From assembly GCA_002323535.1 (NCBI GenBank), contig DCQT01000058.1, positions 1 to 57,123 on the forward strand: a stretch of DNA of 57,123 nt, read 5' to 3'. The notes beneath the pieces are model-generated. The model ran no database searches. It was not told the origin of the DNA and saw only the letters and a program-made list of their open reading frames with translations. The DNA is from Bacteriovoracaceae bacterium UBA1511 (GTDB taxonomy: Bacteria; Bdellovibrionota; Bacteriovoracia; Bacteriovoracales; Bacteriovoracaceae). Positions 25,443-33,652 of this stretch are shown one piece after another. The position numbers and the translations under genes were made by a program. Position 1 is the first letter of the stretch. The number at the start of each line of letters is the position of its first letter.

Positions 25443-26963
25443 ATGAAATATGAACTAAAAGGAAACTATTTTAATGGAAGCTATCACTTACCAGAAGTAG
25501 ACCCTCTCAGGAACATATCTAAAAAAATTAAAAAGACTTCTCCTGCTAATATTGATGAGAAACTATGGGAGCTTATTGTAGACTATAATTGTATTGATCA
25601 AGTTTTATTATCAGCGTCAGAGGGATTCAACTCATGGAGAAAGACTAATATTGACTCAAGAGTTGAACTTTTAGAGAAATTTAAAGAAAAAGTCATTGAA
25701 AAAGAGGAGCTGATTGCAACGGCAATTGCACTCGAAACAGGGAAGCCTATTTGGGAGTCCAAAACAGAAGCAAAGGCACTCGCCGCGAAGGTTAATGTCA
25801 CCATTTCAAAGTCGCTACCACGAATAAATTCTGAGTACTTTGAGAACTTGATGCCGAATACGAATGGAATGGTTAATTATAAACCAATAGGCCCCTGCTT
25901 TGTTATAGGGCCTTTTAACTTTCCATGTCATTTAGCGAATGGACAAATCTTGAATGCACTAATTGCTGGAAACTCTATAATTTTTAAACCCTCCGAAAAA
26001 ACATGTCTTTCTGGAGAAATTTTAATTGATTGCTTCCACGAAGCAGGCTTTCCTCCCGGAGTTATAAACCTTATCCAAGGGGACGGAGAAACGGCTTCAA
26101 GAATAGTCTCAAGTAAAACTGTAAAAGGTATTTTCTTCACTGGCTCAAAAGAAGTTGGACTTAAAATTTTAGAGAATACTCACAAAGATTTATCTAAGCT
26201 AGTAGCTCTTGAGCTTGGAGGGAAGAACTCTTCAATAATACATAAGGACGCTAATCTCGATTTAGTTCTTCCAGAACTATTAAAAGCATGCTTCATGACC
26301 ACCGGACAAAGATGTGTGTCTACATCACTTGTTCCTATACACGAGAGTATCGCTGATAGTTTTATCGAAAAATTTCACTCATTCACGAAGAGGCTAATTA
26401 TTGACCACCCAATAGATCACGAGATCGCTCCATTCATGGGACCTCTTATAGATGATTTTAGCCAGAAAAATTATCTTAATTATATGGGCATGGCCAAAAG
26501 AGAAGGCTTTGAAGAGATTATGAGAGGCAAGCAAATTGAAAAAAAATATAGAGGCAATTATGTAAGCCCATCAATACACCTAGGGACGTTAAGCCACCTT
26601 GGCACTAGCATATTCCTAAGCAGTGAACTATTTGGCCCTAGCTGTACTTTTGTTAAGTATAAAGAAATTGAAGAGGCTGTTAGTATTTCAAATAACTCAG
26701 AATATGGACTCGCCGCAAGTATATTCACTGAGGACAAAGAAGTTCAGAATCTATGCCTTCGAGATATAGATGCAGGCCAGTTAAACATAAATAGATCGAC
26801 TGTAGGCGCAAGTTCTACTTTGCCGTTTGGTGGAGTCAAATCTTCAGGCAACTACAGACCAGCCGCTGTCTCTTTTATTGACTCATGCTCTTACGCCCAA
26901 TCCTCGCTGGAGTTAACCAACAAGGTTATCGAGGATCCAAATAAAATTGTGGGTATTCAATAA
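25443..26963 (+). CDS. astD: succinylglutamate-semialdehyde dehydrogenase AstD
   Basis: NAD-dependent ALDH-superfamily enzyme that oxidises N-succinylglutamate semialdehyde in the AST pathway. The 506 aa show GPFNFPCHLANGQILNALIA, IFKPSEKTCLSGE, FTGSKEVGLKI, ALELGGKNSSIIH (catalytic Glu) and MTTGQRCVSTS (catalytic Cys). Adjacency to astA supports AstD over other ALDHs. astB, astC and astE are not in the window. It is slightly longer than the usual 490 aa at the N-terminus. Confidence 0.88.
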   Translation: MKYELKGNYFNGSYHLPEVDPLRNISKKIKKTSPANIDEKLWELIVDYNCIDQVLLSASEGFNSWRKTNIDSRVELLEKFKEKVIEKEELIATAIALETGKPIWESKTEAKALAAKVNVTISKSLPRINSEYFENLMPNTNGMVNYKPIGPCFVIGPFNFPCHLANGQILNALIAGNSIIFKPSEKTCLSGEILIDCFHEAGFPPGVINLIQGDGETASRIVSSKTVKGIFFTGSKEVGLKILENTHKDLSKLVALELGGKNSSIIHKDANLDLVLPELLKACFMTTGQRCVSTSLVPIHESIADSFIEKFHSFTKRLIIDHPIDHEIAPFMGPLIDDFSQKNYLNYMGMAKREGFEEIMRGKQIEKKYRGNYVSPSIHLGTLSHLGTSIFLSSELFGPSCTFVKYKEIEEAVSISNNSEYGLAASIFTEDKEVQNLCLRDIDAGQLNINRSTVGASSTLPFGGVKSSGNYRPAAVSFIDSCSYAQSSLELTNKVIEDPNKIVGIQ

Positions 26964-26967
26964 AAAT

Positions 26968-27384
26968 TTAGTATTGTTTTTTATTAACAAGGATTCCTGT
27001 GGTGCTTTTGCTTTCAAACCTTGTTGTTTTGTTTGCACCATAAGTTTTTTTATACAAAGCCATAACCTCAGCTGATTTGAGTATACGCTGAGCCTTTTTC
27101 ATTTTTCGAATATGATTGAGAATAAATGCAACACCTTTTTCATCTGAAGATTCATTTATCTCCTCCGGACTTTCAGGTTCTAGGCTGTTAGAGTTGGTAT
27201 CAGACATTAGTTCACTTACTAAATTATTTAATGCGAGCTCTTCCTTAAATTTTAAATTTAACTCCTCTTTCAATATTAAAACTAGAGACTTTCTTCCCTT
27301 ACCTTCGGAAAGCTCTTTCAAGGAAGTGATTGATTCTAAAGAGTTCACTCCTAATAAGCTGTTTAATAGCGATTTTTCCATCAA
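26968..27384 (-). CDS. hypothetical protein, 138 aa
   Basis: Unrecognised soluble protein. The N-terminal half is helical and acidic/Leu-rich (LNSLLGVNSLESITSLKEL, ELALNNLVSELMSDTNS), with a low-complexity Glu/Ser linker near residues 65-80. The C-terminal half is basic (NHIRKMKKAQRILKSAEV, KTYGANKTTRFESKST). No signal or TM segment is seen. It faces astD tail to tail with a 4-bp gap and precedes tRNA-Asn divergently. Confidence 0.65.
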   Translation of the reverse strand: MMEKSLLNSLLGVNSLESITSLKELSEGKGRKSLVLILKEELNLKFKEELALNNLVSELMSDTNSNSLEPESPEEINESSDEKGVAFILNHIRKMKKAQRILKSAEVMALYKKTYGANKTTRFESKSTTGILVNKKQY

Positions 27385-27488
27385 TCAGTATATCGGGCTC
27401 TCTGGATAAAAAAAGTTAGGGTCATATCCCAAATTTTAGAAAAAACCATAGACAAATTGAGATAAAAAAATTAAAAAATATCTCTCAT

Positions 27489-27563
27489 TGGGGTGTGGCG
27501 CAGCGGTAGCGCAGCGGACTGTTAATCCGTTGGTCGCCGGTTCGAATCCGGCCACCCCAGCCA
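27489..27563 (+). tRNA. tRNA-Asn (anticodon GTT)
   Basis: A 75-nt cloverleaf with acceptor TGGGGTG pairing with CACCCCA, discriminator G and encoded CCA. The anticodon loop CTGTTAA gives GTT, and the T-arm has GGTTCGAATCC. A weak promoter (TAGACA, 17 nt, TAAAAA, 27449-27477) is possible upstream. It stands alone between a hypothetical gene and the convergent ygfZ-like gene. Confidence 0.95.
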
Positions 27564-27579
27564 TTATATTTTCAATAAC

Positions 27580-29031
27580 TTATAGCTCTATTTTTTCAAT
27601 TTCTTCTAATGAAATCTTATCACCCGCATTTGCGCATACTTTTTTGCCAGCCTCTATGTCTGAATCGTTAAGGGTACCCAGCTCTTTTTTGATCTTAATA
27701 TCCAATAAATATGCTTTAGGGTTTTTTGGATAAGTTGCAACAAAGTGAGATACCCTAGAGCTCCCTGCCTCAAAGTCCCCAAGGTCAATACATAACTCAA
27801 TATATTTTTGAAGAGCAAAAGCATCTCTATCATCTATGCCCAAAACTTCTTCGTACATTGCTCTTTGATTTTTAAGCTTTTCTAACTTTTTTTCATCAGA
27901 CTCCACATTAAAACTATCCAAACTTAATTGAGCTGAGATTTCCTTTTCTTGTTCCGCTTCATCAATTTTACCTTCTCTCATATAAAAGAGAGACTTATTT
28001 GTCCGTGCCATTATGTGTTTTGGATTCAATTTAATAATCTTATCCATACACTCATGAGCCTTCGCATAATTTTTTTCCTCACCAAAAACAACACCCAAAG
28101 CTTCAAGGCAGTCAATACTTCTAGGATCAAAGTCTAGCGCCTGTTCCAAATCACTCTTGGCTCCAGATGAATCACCTCCAGTTAACTTATCAACTGATCT
28201 TAGAAACAAATAGTTTGCTTTTTCTCTAAGCGAATAGAGACCAATCTTTTCATAATCAAGAAAAGTAAAAGACCCTAATTTAGTTTTATGGATTCGATAC
28301 TCTCTTTTAAGCTTGAACTCCATAAAATTTTCAAACTCAGCAATCTTAGTGCCTAAGTCTGAACGAAGATCGCCAAAACAAACGTCGTCATTTTTATAGA
28401 TAAGAAATGGAAAAGTCGCCCCTCCCCTATTATTTTCAATTTTTGCCGCGACCTCTTGGCCGACAAAGCAACCCTTCTCTAAATCAAGTCCTATGGTTGC
28501 GGCAATAGAGTTTGAGATAAGCTCCGATTCATCTCCTGAAAAAAAAGAGTACATCCCAAGTAGCGATAGCTTTGAGTCAACTTCCTGCAGCTGTTTATTT
28601 TTAACCTCAAAGAGTGCACCCTCATCAAAGCCCAAAACAGCTCTTGAATAAAAGTTATCTTTATCAAGAGACTTTCTACCGGATCTGTACTCAAGAGCTG
28701 GAGCATCTATAACTTTCAGGGATACATCCTCCATAATAATATACTTATCGAGGTCATCTTTTATACCTTCTACAAGCTGATCTAAAACAAGAAGTTCAAA
28801 AGAATTTTCTTTAATTTTTTTAATTAAAAAATTAAATTTAATTTTCCCTTTAGGACAAAGCCTTGAGCCAGGATAATAATAACCTTGATTTAGGTTTTTT
28901 ATATTTTTTGTCATCTGCCCCTGAAGAAAAGTCTCCGAATCCTCTCCTTTCACAGACAGAGCATTCATTTTTGGTAATTTAAAAATAGCACCGTCAATTA
29001 GAATTTTTTCTAAGTAAGTCATTGGTTCCAT
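27580..29031 (-). CDS. ygfZ: YgfZ-type folate-binding protein fused to a TPR domain
   Basis: Residues 1 to about 245 are YgfZ/GcvT-like, a tetrahydrofolate-dependent factor for Fe-S protein maintenance. ALSVKGEDSETFLQGQMTKN, YYPGSRLCPKGKIKFNFLI and the hallmark K186-GCFVGQEVAAKI around C188 are present. Residues from about 270 to 483 form TPR-like repeats (KSDLEQALDFDPRSIDCLEA, KAHECMDKIIKLNPKHIMA, YIELCIDLGDFEAGSSRV). Ordinary YgfZ is about 330 aa without TPRs, so this is a fusion. It follows the A-type Fe-S carrier by 24 bp, which fits the role in cluster biogenesis. Confidence 0.85.
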   Translation of the reverse strand: MEPMTYLEKILIDGAIFKLPKMNALSVKGEDSETFLQGQMTKNIKNLNQGYYYPGSRLCPKGKIKFNFLIKKIKENSFELLVLDQLVEGIKDDLDKYIIMEDVSLKVIDAPALEYRSGRKSLDKDNFYSRAVLGFDEGALFEVKNKQLQEVDSKLSLLGMYSFFSGDESELISNSIAATIGLDLEKGCFVGQEVAAKIENNRGGATFPFLIYKNDDVCFGDLRSDLGTKIAEFENFMEFKLKREYRIHKTKLGSFTFLDYEKIGLYSLREKANYLFLRSVDKLTGGDSSGAKSDLEQALDFDPRSIDCLEALGVVFGEEKNYAKAHECMDKIIKLNPKHIMARTNKSLFYMREGKIDEAEQEKEISAQLSLDSFNVESDEKKLEKLKNQRAMYEEVLGIDDRDAFALQKYIELCIDLGDFEAGSSRVSHFVATYPKNPKAYLLDIKIKKELGTLNDSDIEAGKKVCANAGDKISLEEIEKIEL

Positions 29032-29055
29032 AAATTTCTACTTATCTTAATATTA

Positions 29056-29388
29056 TTAAACAGAAAAAGACTCGCCACAGCCACAAGTATTCGACGCGTT
29101 TGGATTTGTAAAAACAAAACCTTTACCATTAAGGCCATCTTGATAATCCAAGGTTACACCGCGAAGGTAAATAGAGCTTTTAGGATCGATAAACACGCTA
29201 AAATTATCAAAATCTAGAATTCTATCGTTGTCTTTTTTCTCACCAAAATCAATTTTATAACTTAGACCGGAGCAACCTCCTCCAATAACACCAAGCCTTA
29301 AGCCTCTCGCGCTATCTGAATTGTTCTCACTGAATATTTTCGCGATATGATCAACGGCTTTGGGAGTAATTGTTACGAGATTTTCCAT
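29056..29388 (-). CDS. erpA: A-type Fe-S cluster carrier (IscA/ErpA family)
   Basis: Small Fe-S carrier of 110 aa. The three ligands C39 (GGGCSGLSY), C102 and C104 (NTCGCGESFSV) are intact, and ITPKAVDHIAKIFSENNSD, YLRGVTLDYQDGLNGKGFVF match the family. ErpA and IscA are hard to separate by eye; the symbol is tentative. ATG 29388 has TTGGAAA upstream; a start at 29409 would add seven unrelated residues. It lies between the cobalamin adenosyltransferase and the YgfZ-TPR fusion. Confidence 0.88.
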   Translation of the reverse strand: MENLVTITPKAVDHIAKIFSENNSDSARGLRLGVIGGGCSGLSYKIDFGEKKDNDRILDFDNFSVFIDPKSSIYLRGVTLDYQDGLNGKGFVFTNPNASNTCGCGESFSV

Positions 29389-29423
29389 AATGTTTCCAAT
29401 ATAACACAATTAATTTAAGTGAC

Positions 29424-29981
29424 CTAAGGCCACTTCGTTTCTTCTATTTTGTCTAAAAAATTTACATATCTAGCAGCAACAAAAAAGAAGTCACTAAGAC
29501 GATTTAAATATTTAATATAGAACTCGGGAGCAGCCTCGATATTTTTATCAAAGTTTGATAATTTACGCTCAAGCTTCCTTGTATAAGTTCTACAAAGATG
29601 TAATCTTGATGAAACCTCAGAGCCACCAGGGAGAATAAATGAGGTTAATGCAGGAAGTTGTTCATCAAGCTTATCAATCATGTTTTCAATAAATGAAATT
29701 GATGTTTCCTCAAGTTGTGGAAGCTTGAATTTGGATCTCTCCTCTTCTTCACAAGCCATATTTGAACCCATAACAAATAGGTCTTTTTGTATTTGATGAA
29801 GAAATGTCTTAATTTCAGATGCATTAATTGAACTTAAACAAAATCCAATCAAAGAATTTAATTCATCCAAATCTCCATATAAATCAATTCTTAAATCTGA
29901 TTTATGAACCCTGTTTCCGCTGACCAAAGATGTCGTTCCATCATCTCCTCTTTTTGTATAAAGCTTAGATTTCTCAGTCAT
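29424..29981 (-). CDS. pduO: PduO-type ATP:cob(I)alamin adenosyltransferase
   Basis: Makes adenosylcobalamin, the cofactor needed by the neighbouring mutase. The 185 aa show the N-terminal LYTKRGDDGTTSLVSGNRVH, DLYGDLDELNSLIGF, FILPGGSEVSSRLHLCRTYT with the RLHxCRTxxRRxER-like ATP-site pattern, and YLNRLSDFFFVAARYVN. Its start overlaps the icmF stop by one base, so enzyme and cofactor synthesis are translationally linked. Confidence 0.94.
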   Translation of the reverse strand: MTEKSKLYTKRGDDGTTSLVSGNRVHKSDLRIDLYGDLDELNSLIGFCLSSINASEIKTFLHQIQKDLFVMGSNMACEEEERSKFKLPQLEETSISFIENMIDKLDEQLPALTSFILPGGSEVSSRLHLCRTYTRKLERKLSNFDKNIEAAPEFYIKYLNRLSDFFFVAARYVNFLDKIEETKWP

Positions 29982-32900
29982 TAGACATTTCTCCTATATT
30001 TTCCACCGATCTCAAAAAGAAGATTTGAAATCTGACCCAAGGAGCAATATCTAACAGTATGAAGCAGTTCTTCAAATATATTTCCTCCATCTATCGCAAC
30101 TTTTCTTAGACGCGATAACGCTTCTGCATTTTTATCAGGATTTCTTGAAATAAATTCGTTCTTCCGATCTATTTGAGCTTGTTTTTCTTCATCACTACTT
30201 CTACTCAGCTCAATTTCCTCTGCCTCCTCATGTGAAGACTCACTCAGAAAAGTATTAATGCCAATTATTGGAAGCTCCCCAGAGTCTTTTAATTGTTCAT
30301 AATAAAGTGACTCTTCTTGAATTTTGGAGCGTTGATACATACTCTCCATCGCACCTAGAACTCCGCCTTTATCACTTATTCTTTCAAATTCTTGTAGAAC
30401 CGCCTCTTCAACTAAGTCGGACAATTCCTCAATCAAGTATGAACCTTGCATAGGATTATCAGTCTGATTAATTCCAAATTCTCTATTGATTATTAATTGG
30501 ATCGCCATCGCCCGACGAACAGATTCTTCTGTCGGAGTCGTAATAGCTTCATCGTAAGCATTAGTATGGAGAGAGTTACAATTATCACTTAACGCGAGGT
30601 AAGCTTGAAGAGTTGTTCTTATGTCATTGAAATCTATCTCTTGGGCGTGAAGAGATCTACCTGATGTTTGAATATGATACTTAAACTTTTGAGATTTCTC
30701 ACTCGCTCCATACTTATCTCTCAAAGTGACAGCCCAAATCTTTCTAGCGACTCTTCCTATAACCGAGTACTCGGGATCAAGCCCATTCGAAAAAAAGAAG
30801 GATAAGTTTTGACAAAAGTCATCTATCTTCATTCCTCTACTTAAATAATATTCAACGTAAGTGAAACCATTTGCCAACGTGAAGGCCAATTGAGTGATTG
30901 GGTTCGCTCCAGCTTCGGCAATATGATAACCGCTAATTGAAACAGTGTAGTAATTTTTAATCATATTTTTACAAAAGAACTCTTGAACATCACCCATGAG
31001 CTTTAAAGAAAAATCAAGTGTGTAAATACATGTATTTTGAGCTTGATCCTCTTTTAAAATATCTGCTTGAACAGTTCCGCGAACAGACTGCATCACTTCA
31101 ATTTGTTTTTGAAGAATTTCTCTTTCCTCTCCATTTAGCTTTTGTTCGATCGCAGCATTCATATAAAAAGCGAGAATGATTGGAGCAGGCCCATTGATCG
31201 TCATTGAAACACTTGTTGACGGTGCGGTTAAGTCAAAGCCAGAAAACAAATCTTTCATGTCTTGAAGAGTTGCAATACTTACTCCGGCCTCTCCAATTTT
31301 TCCAAAAATATCAGGCCTTATTGCAGGGTCTTCTCCATAAAGAGTTACCGAATCAAATGCTGTAGATAGTCTCTTCGCTGGACTATCACTAGATAGGTAA
31401 TGAAAACGTTTATTCGTTCTTAAAGGCCCCCCCTCACCAGCGAACATTCTTTTTGGATCTTCATCAGTTCTCTTTGAAGGAAAAATTCCTGAGGCATAGG
31501 GAAAGTGCCCTGGAAGATTAGACTTTCTCGTAAATTTATAAGTATCAGCAAGAGATTCGAACTTCGGAAACGCTACTTTCGAAACATCACTTCCACTTAA
31601 TGATTTAAACTTACTAGAAACACTTAAAGTTTTTCCACGTACTGAATAATTAATTTTTCCATCACCATATTCACTTGTGGTTTTTTGAAAAACTTCTATA
31701 GCATCAAATGCGTCAGATCCAATTTCATCTTTTAACTCCGAAGCTTTTTTAGAAATCTCCTCAGCGTCGACTAATTTTGAAGCGACCGCAAGAGCTTCAT
31801 ATTTTTTAATGTTATCCACATTTTTCAAGGTTTCATCATTGTAAGTTCGAACCGCTTGGGAAATTTCTCTAAGATATAAAGCTCTGTCGGGTGAGATAAT
31901 CGATCCCTTTTTTTCTGGTGCTTTATTTACTTCTCCAATCGAATTCATATCGATATTTTTAAAACTTATCGATTCACAAATTGCAATAAATAATGCATTA
32001 ACACCCGGGTCATTAAACCTTGAAGCAATCGTTCCAAAAACATTAAGCTCCTCATCGCTAATGTGAGAAAATTTTGAGTTGGCCATTCCCTTTTCGCGAC
32101 GAAATTGTTTTTTAATATCTCTTAGCGCATCTTCTGACCTTGGTTTTTCAAATTTATTTAGAACAACGAAGTCTGCACTTCCAAGCATCTCAATTTTTTC
32201 AAGCTGAGAGCTCGCACCATACTCAGGAGTCATAACATAAATAGTTTTATCCGCCACATGAACGATCTCATCACTCGCTTGGCCAATCCCTGATGTCTCA
32301 ACAACAATCAAGTCAAACCTTTGCGATTTAAGAAAATTTATAACCTCGTTTATCTGTGGACTTAGTTCATTTTTTGAATCTCGTGTGGCCAAGGATCTGA
32401 TATAGAACTGATCAAAAGAAGCAGCCCCGAGCCTTATTCTATCCCCTAAAAGTGCTCCTTGGGTTCTTCTCTTGGTCGGATCAACTGAAATTAGTGCAAC
32501 TCTACTTCCATTCGCCGCTCGATTAAATCTCAAAAGTAACTCATCGATAAGAGATGATTTACCTGCTCCTCCCGTACCTGTTATACCAAGAATAGGAGTC
32601 TCATTTCCTATTGAAATTTCAAATGGGGCTTTGCCATTATTTTCAATAAAAGAAATAACTTTTGATAACTCTACAGAGTTTAGATCATCCCTTTTTGAAA
32701 TGCCTGACCAATCAAAATCTCCGGTTGTGCAGTGTTTAGACTTTTCTACGATGTCATCAATAATTCCATCAAGCCCAAGTTTCATGCCATCGGCTGGCGA
32801 ATAAATTTTTGTAATTCCTCTTCCTTCGAGAAGCTCAATTTCCTTTGGAGTGATGACTCCTCCTCCGCCACCAAAAATTCGAATATTTTCGGCTCCTTGT

Positions 32901-33139
32901 TCAGATAGTAAATCTTTAACATAGGAAAAGTATTCAACGTGGCCACCTTGATAGGAGCTTAGACAAATTGCGTGAGCATCTTCAGAAATCGCTGCATCAA
33001 CAACTTCCTTGGCCGAGCGATTATGGCCTAGGTGAATCACCTCAACTCCTTTTGACTGAAGCAACCTTCTCATGATGTTAATTGAGACATCATGGCCATC
33101 AAATAAGCTCGCAGCTGACACAATTCTTAGACGTTCCAT
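29981..33139 (-). CDS. icmF: fused isobutyryl-CoA mutase IcmF
   Basis: Adenosylcobalamin-dependent acyl-CoA mutase, 1052 aa. Domain order: B12-binding (1-135, with the axial histidine H16 in LFDGHDVSINIM), MeaB-like G-protein chaperone (about 180-400, Walker A GITGTGGAGKSS 185-196, Walker B region IVVETSGIGQ, NKFEK), linker, and mutase TIM barrel (about 530-1052, catalytic H739 in SISGYHIAEAGANPI). This B12-GTPase-mutase fusion defines IcmF. F553 and Q701 align with the residues that favour isobutyryl/n-butyryl-CoA rather than methylmalonyl-CoA. It leads the operon icmF-pduO-erpA-ygfZ. Confidence 0.95.
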   Translation of the reverse strand: MERLRIVSAASLFDGHDVSINIMRRLLQSKGVEVIHLGHNRSAKEVVDAAISEDAHAICLSSYQGGHVEYFSYVKDLLSEQGAENIRIFGGGGGVITPKEIELLEGRGITKIYSPADGMKLGLDGIIDDIVEKSKHCTTGDFDWSGISKRDDLNSVELSKVISFIENNGKAPFEISIGNETPILGITGTGGAGKSSLIDELLLRFNRAANGSRVALISVDPTKRRTQGALLGDRIRLGAASFDQFYIRSLATRDSKNELSPQINEVINFLKSQRFDLIVVETSGIGQASDEIVHVADKTIYVMTPEYGASSQLEKIEMLGSADFVVLNKFEKPRSEDALRDIKKQFRREKGMANSKFSHISDEELNVFGTIASRFNDPGVNALFIAICESISFKNIDMNSIGEVNKAPEKKGSIISPDRALYLREISQAVRTYNDETLKNVDNIKKYEALAVASKLVDAEEISKKASELKDEIGSDAFDAIEVFQKTTSEYGDGKINYSVRGKTLSVSSKFKSLSGSDVSKVAFPKFESLADTYKFTRKSNLPGHFPYASGIFPSKRTDEDPKRMFAGEGGPLRTNKRFHYLSSDSPAKRLSTAFDSVTLYGEDPAIRPDIFGKIGEAGVSIATLQDMKDLFSGFDLTAPSTSVSMTINGPAPIILAFYMNAAIEQKLNGEEREILQKQIEVMQSVRGTVQADILKEDQAQNTCIYTLDFSLKLMGDVQEFFCKNMIKNYYTVSISGYHIAEAGANPITQLAFTLANGFTYVEYYLSRGMKIDDFCQNLSFFFSNGLDPEYSVIGRVARKIWAVTLRDKYGASEKSQKFKYHIQTSGRSLHAQEIDFNDIRTTLQAYLALSDNCNSLHTNAYDEAITTPTEESVRRAMAIQLIINREFGINQTDNPMQGSYLIEELSDLVEEAVLQEFERISDKGGVLGAMESMYQRSKIQEESLYYEQLKDSGELPIIGINTFLSESSHEEAEEIELSRSSDEEKQAQIDRKNEFISRNPDKNAEALSRLRKVAIDGGNIFEELLHTVRYCSLGQISNLLFEIGGKYRRNV

Positions 33140-33183
33140 AGTTTACTCTTGGTTATTTTGACGTTACATGTTAATTTACTGAC

Positions 33184-33211
33184 AATATATCCTATATCAT
33201 TGATATAGCAA
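33184..33211 (-). promoter_or_regulatory. predicted icmF promoter
   Basis: On the minus strand, TTGCTA (33206-33211) and TATATT (33184-33189) are 16 nt apart, with the -10 ending about 44 bp before the icmF ATG. The palindrome 33192-33208 fills the spacer and touches the -35, a position that suggests repression. Assignment is by eye. Confidence 0.45.
33192..33208. promoter_or_regulatory. 17-bp palindrome, likely operator between icmF and the ferredoxin gene
   Basis: CTATATCA-T-TGATATAG is a perfect inverted repeat of 8-bp arms with a 1-nt centre. It lies inside the predicted icmF promoter and 4 bp upstream of the predicted ferredoxin -35. A dimeric transcription factor could control both divergent units from here; no candidate regulator gene is adjacent. 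Confidence 0.5.
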
Positions 33212-33212
33212 G

Positions 33213-33242
33213 TTGACATACGCAACAAATAAACTTTAGTTT
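33213..33242 (+). promoter_or_regulatory. predicted ferredoxin-gene promoter
   Basis: A consensus -35 TTGACA (33213-33218) is followed 18 nt later by TAGTTT (33237-33242), a weak -10, about 29 bp before the ATG at 33272. The good -35 with a poor -10 is compatible with activator control or with simple weakness. Confidence 0.4.
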
Positions 33243-33271
33243 AAGGCGAAGTTTAAACGAACAGGACCAAA

Positions 33272-33652
33272 ATGACAGACAGCACAACTCTTGTTGAAAA
33301 CCCATTTCACACTGCGAGATTAAAGCCGGCGAGAAAAGGCAAAAGACCACCAAAACTTTTGGCGGTAGTTCATCAGTCTGGTTGTACTGGGTGTGAAGTC
33401 TGTATCGCAGGCTGCCCTGTCGATTCCATAGAACTAGTTCCAGGACCAAATCCTGACAATCCTGTTTTCCAACAAATGGTTGAAATTGATATATCAAGAT
33501 GTATTGGATGCCAGAACTGTTCACAAGACTGTCCATGGGAGACAATCACAATGTATCAAAGCGACGATGTGTTTACTGCATGGTCTTCTGAAACATTGAA
33601 ATCTGAGCTTTATGTTTCAGAAGAGTTTGTCGAGAAAGTTTCTTTCAAATAA
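33272..33652 (+). CDS. 2x[4Fe-4S] ferredoxin-like protein
   Basis: The 126-aa cytoplasmic protein has two complete cluster motifs: CTGCEVCIAGCP (about 38-49) and CIGCQNCSQDCP (about 72-83), flanked by an N-terminal basic segment (HTARLKPARKGKRPPKL) and an acidic tail. It should bind two [4Fe-4S] clusters and carry electrons. AGGA lies 5-6 nt before ATG 33272. It is divergent from icmF and overlaps the lgt 3' end by 43 bp on the opposite strand. The electron partner is unknown. Confidence 0.9.
   Translation: MTDSTTLVENPFHTARLKPARKGKRPPKLLAVVHQSGCTGCEVCIAGCPVDSIELVPGPNPDNPVFQQMVEIDISRCIGCQNCSQDCPWETITMYQSDDVFTAWSSETLKSELYVSEEFVEKVSFK

Noticed and set aside
27457..27484. TTGAGA-16-TATCTC as promoter of tRNA-Asn.
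   Set aside because: The -10 would end only 4 nt before the mature tRNA 5' end, leaving the transcription start inside the tRNA.
33192..33545. Long open frame on the minus strand opposite the ferredoxin gene.
   Set aside because: It is the antisense shadow of the two-cluster ferredoxin; its protein has no motif and the plus-strand frame has clear cysteine signatures and a ribosome-binding site.
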